From: AC-37 sp036382905
GTDB taxonomy: Bacteria > Actinomycetota > Thermoleophilia > Solirubrobacterales > Thermoleophilaceae
NCBI GenBank assembly: GCA_036382905.1
Contig: DASVPL010000031.1
Span: forward strand, 1 to 14,213
DNA length: 14,213 nucleotides
Reading direction: 5' to 3'
Every line of letters starts with the position of its first letter. The first letter of the stretch is position 1. The position numbers were made by a program, and so were the translations under genes. The notes under the pieces are model-generated. The model was not told where the DNA came from, did not search any database, and saw only the letters and a program-made list of their open reading frames with translations. Of the stretch, positions 11,628 through 14,213 are shown one piece after another.

Positions 11628-12626
11628 GTGCCCGATCCCACGGGCGCGCGTCCCGACCGCAACCTGGCGATGGAGCTCGTCAGGGTCACCGAGTACGGGG
11701 CCCTGGCCGCGGCGCGCTGGGTCGGACTGGGGGAGAAGGAGAAGGCCGACGGCGCGGCCGTGGACGCGATGCGCCTGATGCTCGACACCGTGCGGATGGA
11801 CGGCGTCGTCGTCATCGGCGAGGGCGAGAAGGACGAGGCGCCGATGCTCTACAACGGCGAGCAGATCGGCGACGGCTCGCCGCCGCAGGTGGACATCGCG
11901 GTCGATCCGCTCGAGGGCACGACGCTCGCCGCGGAGGGATCGCCGCGCGCGCTCGCGGTCATGGCGATGTCCGAGCGCGGGTCGATGTTCAACCCGGGGC
12001 CCGCCGTGTACATGCTGAAGATCGCCGCGCAGCCGGCGTTCGCGCACCTGCTCGACCTCGACCGGCCGCTGAGCGAGACGCTCGAGCTGATCGCGCGCGA
12101 GAAGGGCACCGACGTCCGCGACGTGACCGTGATGATGCTCAAGCGCGACCGCCACAACGAGGCCGTCGAGGAGATCCGCCGCGCGGGCGCGCGGATCCGG
12201 TTCATCTCGCACGGGGACGTCTCGGCCTCGCTGCTCGCGGTCCAGGACGAGTCGCCGATCGACCTGCTCTGGGGGATCGGCGGCACGCCCGAGGGCGTGA
12301 TCTCGGCGGCCGCGATCAAGTGCCTCGGCGGGCAGATGCTCGGGCGGGTCTGGCCGCGCAGCGACGAGGAGCGCCAGGCGATCGCCGACTTCGGGCTCGA
12401 CCTCGACGAGGTGCTCGACGTGGACCGCCTGATCGCGGGCGACGACGTGTTCTTCTCCGCCACGGGCGTGACCGACGGCGACGTGCTCGAGGGCGTGCAC
12501 TACACGACCACGGGCGCGACGACGGAGTCGCTCGTCATGCGCACGCGCTCGGGGACGGTGCGGCGGGTCTCGGCGGTGCACGATCGCGCCAAGCTGCGCG
12601 AGATCAGCGGGCAGCGCGCCGGCTAG
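11628..12626 (+). CDS. glpX: Class II fructose-1,6-bisphosphatase
   Basis: A 332-residue GlpX-type fructose-1,6-bisphosphatase, the gluconeogenic phosphatase that releases fructose 6-phosphate; it is cytosolic and metal-dependent. Motifs: RNLAMELVRVTEYGALAAARWVG (11-33, the family N-terminus), VVIGEGEKDEAPML (61-74) with metal-binding acids, VDPLEGTT (92-99), and WGIGGTPEGVISAAAIKCLGG in the second half. Many actinobacteria rely on this class as their main FBPase. Some GlpX enzymes also act on sedoheptulose 1,7-bisphosphate, which sequence alone cannot exclude. The GTG at 11628 is the only sensible start and lies 2 bp after the membrane-protein stop, with no good ribosome site of its own, so coupling is likely. 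It ends 3 bp before the converging uncharacterised gene. Confidence 0.95.
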   Translation: MPDPTGARPDRNLAMELVRVTEYGALAAARWVGLGEKEKADGAAVDAMRLMLDTVRMDGVVVIGEGEKDEAPMLYNGEQIGDGSPPQVDIAVDPLEGTTLAAEGSPRALAVMAMSERGSMFNPGPAVYMLKIAAQPAFAHLLDLDRPLSETLELIAREKGTDVRDVTVMMLKRDRHNEAVEEIRRAGARIRFISHGDVSASLLAVQDESPIDLLWGIGGTPEGVISAAAIKCLGGQMLGRVWPRSDEERQAIADFGLDLDEVLDVDRLIAGDDVFFSATGVTDGDVLEGVHYTTTGATTESLVMRTRSGTVRRVSAVHDRAKLREISGQRAG

Positions 12627-12629
12627 CTC

Positions 12630-13367
12630 TCAGGCGCTCTGGACCTGCTCGGCGCGCTGCTCGGCCACGGGGTCCGCGGCCGGGTTCTCACCCGCCAGCG
12701 CCTTCCGCGCCTCCTCGCGCAGCGAGCCGACTACAGACTCCGGCAGCTCGAGCCGAGCCAGCGAGCGCAGGAACGCGTTGGTCACGATCACGTGGATGCG
12801 CAGCTGGGTCTGCTGGTAGAGCCAGGCGCCCAGGCGCGCGAGCTTGCGCGGTACCCAGCTCTGCGCGATGGCGGGGTAGAAGTTCGCCACCTCCGAGCTC
12901 ACGCGCGCGTTGATCTCGTCGCCGCCCGGGTCGGGCTGTGGCCGCTCGACGCAGACGCGCAGGTGGCCCTTGTTGCGCCCCTGCGGTGCGACCAGGATTC
13001 CCTTCTCGATCCGCCAGGTGACGGTGCCGCGGTGGGGGAGGGTCTCGTACTCGGGCGGGCGGAAGGTGAGGAGCCGCAGGGGCCTCGCGACGAGCACGAC
13101 CTCGCGACCCTCGGGCGTGTAGAGCACGCGGATCAGGCCGAGCGTGAAGCGGCTGAGGAAGACCCAGTAGGTGCGCGCGAGGCGCTCGAGGTACTCGGCC
13201 CGCCAGAGCTTGTCGAGCTCCGCGCGCGGGAGGGTGACGTCGGCCACCTGCTTCGTGGTCACGCTGCCGTCCTCGGTCGAGGAGCCCTGCGGCGTCGCGA
13301 CGATGTTCACGCGCGCGACCGCGCGGCGGCGGCGCTCGAGCAGTCGTCTCGGGTCTCTCGGTCTCAC
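12630..13367 (-). CDS. Uncharacterised protein, coupled to moeA
   Basis: A 245-residue soluble protein I cannot assign. The first 20 residues are very Arg-rich (RRLLERRRRAVAR). The body contains LARTYWVFLSRFTLGLIRVLY, RPLRLLTFRPPEYETL, TVTWRIEKGILVAPQGRNKGHLRV, a YPAIAQSWVPRKLARLGAWLY segment and a Glu/Ala-rich tail. The mixed strand and amphipathic-helix pattern suggests a folded alpha/beta domain; no signal peptide or clear membrane span is seen. I chose GTG 13367 because it overlaps the moeA TGA as GTGA (4 bp), the usual coupled geometry; a TACGTT box also lies 6 nt upstream. GTG 13310, right before NIVATPQGS, is an alternative that would remove the basic N-terminus. A role related to molybdoenzymes is only a positional guess. 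Confidence 0.7.
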   Translation of the reverse strand: MRPRDPRRLLERRRRAVARVNIVATPQGSSTEDGSVTTKQVADVTLPRAELDKLWRAEYLERLARTYWVFLSRFTLGLIRVLYTPEGREVVLVARPLRLLTFRPPEYETLPHRGTVTWRIEKGILVAPQGRNKGHLRVCVERPQPDPGGDEINARVSSEVANFYPAIAQSWVPRKLARLGAWLYQQTQLRIHVIVTNAFLRSLARLELPESVVGSLREEARKALAGENPAADPVAEQRAEQVQSA

Positions 13368-14213
13368 CCCTGAAACGTACCCAGCGGGAACGGCTCGGCG
13401 TCCACGAGGGCGCCGGGTGCGAGCTCGCCCGTGCCGCGGGGGATGAGGGCCAGGGCGCCGGCGCCGAGCATCGAGCTGATCCGGTGGGATCCCTGGGCGC
13501 CGGTGGGCTCGGCGCTCCAGCCGTCGTCGCTCGCGGTCAGGCGGCAGCGGATGGCCTGCTCGCGCCGCTCGCTCCGGGTCACGGGAGCCGTGAGTCGCGC
13601 GCGCACGCGTGCGGGGGCGGGGTCGGCGCCGGCCAGCGCGCGGATGGCCGGGTGGGCGAAGAGCTGGAACGTGACCATCGCGGAGACCGGGTTGCCGGGC
13701 AGACCGAACACGAGCGCGCCGGTTGGGGTTGCCCCGAACCAGGTCGGCTTGCCCGGCTTGAGCGCGACGCCCCAGAAGATTTGCTCGACGCCGAGCTCCG
13801 CGAGAGCCGGCTTCACGTGGTCGTGCTCGCCGACCGAGACGCCGCCGGACCCACACACCACGTCCGCCTTGTCGAGCGCGGCGCGCAGCGCCGCGACGGT
13901 GGCGGCGTGGCTGTCGCCGACCCGCCGGTGGCCGTCCACGCGTGCGCCGGAGGCGGTGGCGAGGGCCACGAGCGCCGGTCCGTTCGAGTCGCGGATCTGG
14001 CCGGGGCCAAGCGGCGCGCCGGGATCGACCAGCTCGTCGCCCGCGACCACGACGGCCACGCGCGGCACCGCGCCGCAGCGGACCTCGGTGCGCCCGAGCG
14101 CAGCGAGCATCGCCAGCTCGGACGGGCCGATCTGCGCGCCCCGGCGCAGCACGACCTCGCCGGCCCGCACGTCCTCGCCGGCACGGCGGATGTTGGCGCC
14201 GGGCGCGAGGGTC
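13364..14213 (-). CDS. moeA: Molybdopterin molybdenumtransferase MoeA (5'-truncated by window edge)
   Basis: The visible 283 residues are the C-terminal two thirds of MoeA, which inserts molybdate into adenylated molybdopterin in molybdenum-cofactor synthesis. Diagnostic segments are NIRRAGEDVRAGE (domain II) near the right edge, RDSNGPALVAL, GSGGVSVGEHDHV, VALKPGKPTWFG, and VFGLPGNPVSAMVTFQLF, followed by the C-terminal beta domain (domain IV) ending in FQG. The reading frame is open across the right edge, so the start lies outside. The TGA at 13366-13364 overlaps the GTG of the following uncharacterised gene. No other cofactor gene is in view. Paralogues exist in some genomes (gephyrin-like, MoeA2), but nothing here is atypical. 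Confidence 0.95.
   Translation of the reverse strand, partial: TLAPGANIRRAGEDVRAGEVVLRRGAQIGPSELAMLAALGRTEVRCGAVPRVAVVVAGDELVDPGAPLGPGQIRDSNGPALVALATASGARVDGHRRVGDSHAATVAALRAALDKADVVCGSGGVSVGEHDHVKPALAELGVEQIFWGVALKPGKPTWFGATPTGALVFGLPGNPVSAMVTFQLFAHPAIRALAGADPAPARVRARLTAPVTRSERREQAIRCRLTASDDGWSAEPTGAQGSHRISSMLGAGALALIPRGTGELAPGALVDAEPFPLGTFQG
13374..13379 (-). promoter_or_regulatory. Possible -10 box inside the moeA end
   Basis: Minus-strand TACGTT lies 6 nt before GTG 13367, matching the spacing seen before the other minus-strand genes. Because it falls inside moeA coding sequence and the next gene is already coupled by overlap, it may be fortuitous. Confidence 0.25.

Noticed and set aside
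13368..13856. Upstream extension of the uncharacterised gene beyond GTG 13367
   Set aside because: The extension lies entirely inside moeA in another frame and is Arg/Pro-rich shadow sequence.
1..14213. Insertion sequences, prophage, CRISPR arrays, tRNA or rRNA genes
   Set aside because: No transposase or integrase motifs, no regularly spaced repeats and no tRNA/rRNA-like segments were seen on either strand.

Overview
The window is very GC-rich (about 70-75% by eye), densely packed with short or negative gene spacing, and free of transposases, integrases, tRNA, rRNA or CRISPR arrays. The gene set (stand-alone TrpB2, GlpX-type fructose-bisphosphatase, a ydaO-type c-di-AMP riboswitch ahead of a secreted lytic transglycosylase) together with TANNNT boxes lying directly before start codons suggests a high-GC actinobacterium, perhaps class Thermoleophilia. 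That lineage call is inference; no marker gene in the window settles it.

Layout. 1-514: 3' end of an ADP-ribosylglycohydrolase (+), meeting tail to tail a pyridine nucleotide-disulfide oxidoreductase (-, 511-1845). A 29-bp divergent spacer separates that gene from trpB2 (+, 1875-3239), which runs directly into an AlkB-like dioxygenase (+, apparent CTG start at 3236). The dioxygenase overlaps by 47 bp the 3' end of a DUF3291 gene (-), itself coupled (TGATG) downstream of a ZIP-like metal transporter (-). An 86-bp divergent region with a perfect 13-bp direct repeat separates the transporter from a four-gene run on the + strand: alpha/beta hydrolase, membrane-anchored MurF-like ligase, and two divergent D-Ala-D-Ala-ligase-fold enzymes (5062-9684). 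A 181-bp convergent spacer with two hairpins follows. Then come a lytic transglycosylase (-) behind a c-di-AMP riboswitch, a multi-spanning membrane protein plus class II fructose-1,6-bisphosphatase (+), and finally moeA coupled to a gene of unknown function (-) that runs off the right edge.

How the genes work together. The central theme is cell-wall biology: the MurF-like/Ddl/Ddl block has the chemistry to make a D-Ala-D-Ala-type dipeptide and attach it to a UDP-muramoyl peptide, with the Mur ligase unusually held at the membrane. Next to it is a wall hydrolase whose leader carries a second-messenger sensor. The two Ddl-fold enzymes differ from each other and from textbook Ddl at second-substrate positions, and one carries a roughly 40-residue Gly/Ala/Lys insert in its omega loop. 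This block is the best candidate here for an undescribed variation of peptidoglycan precursor synthesis.

Regulation. Three + strand genes (trpB2, the hydrolase, the first ddl-like gene) have a TANNNT hexamer exactly 7 nt before the start codon, and two to three - strand genes have a similar hexamer 6 nt before theirs, which points to leaderless transcripts. Most other genes are translationally coupled through ATGA/GTGA/TGATG/CTGA overlaps.
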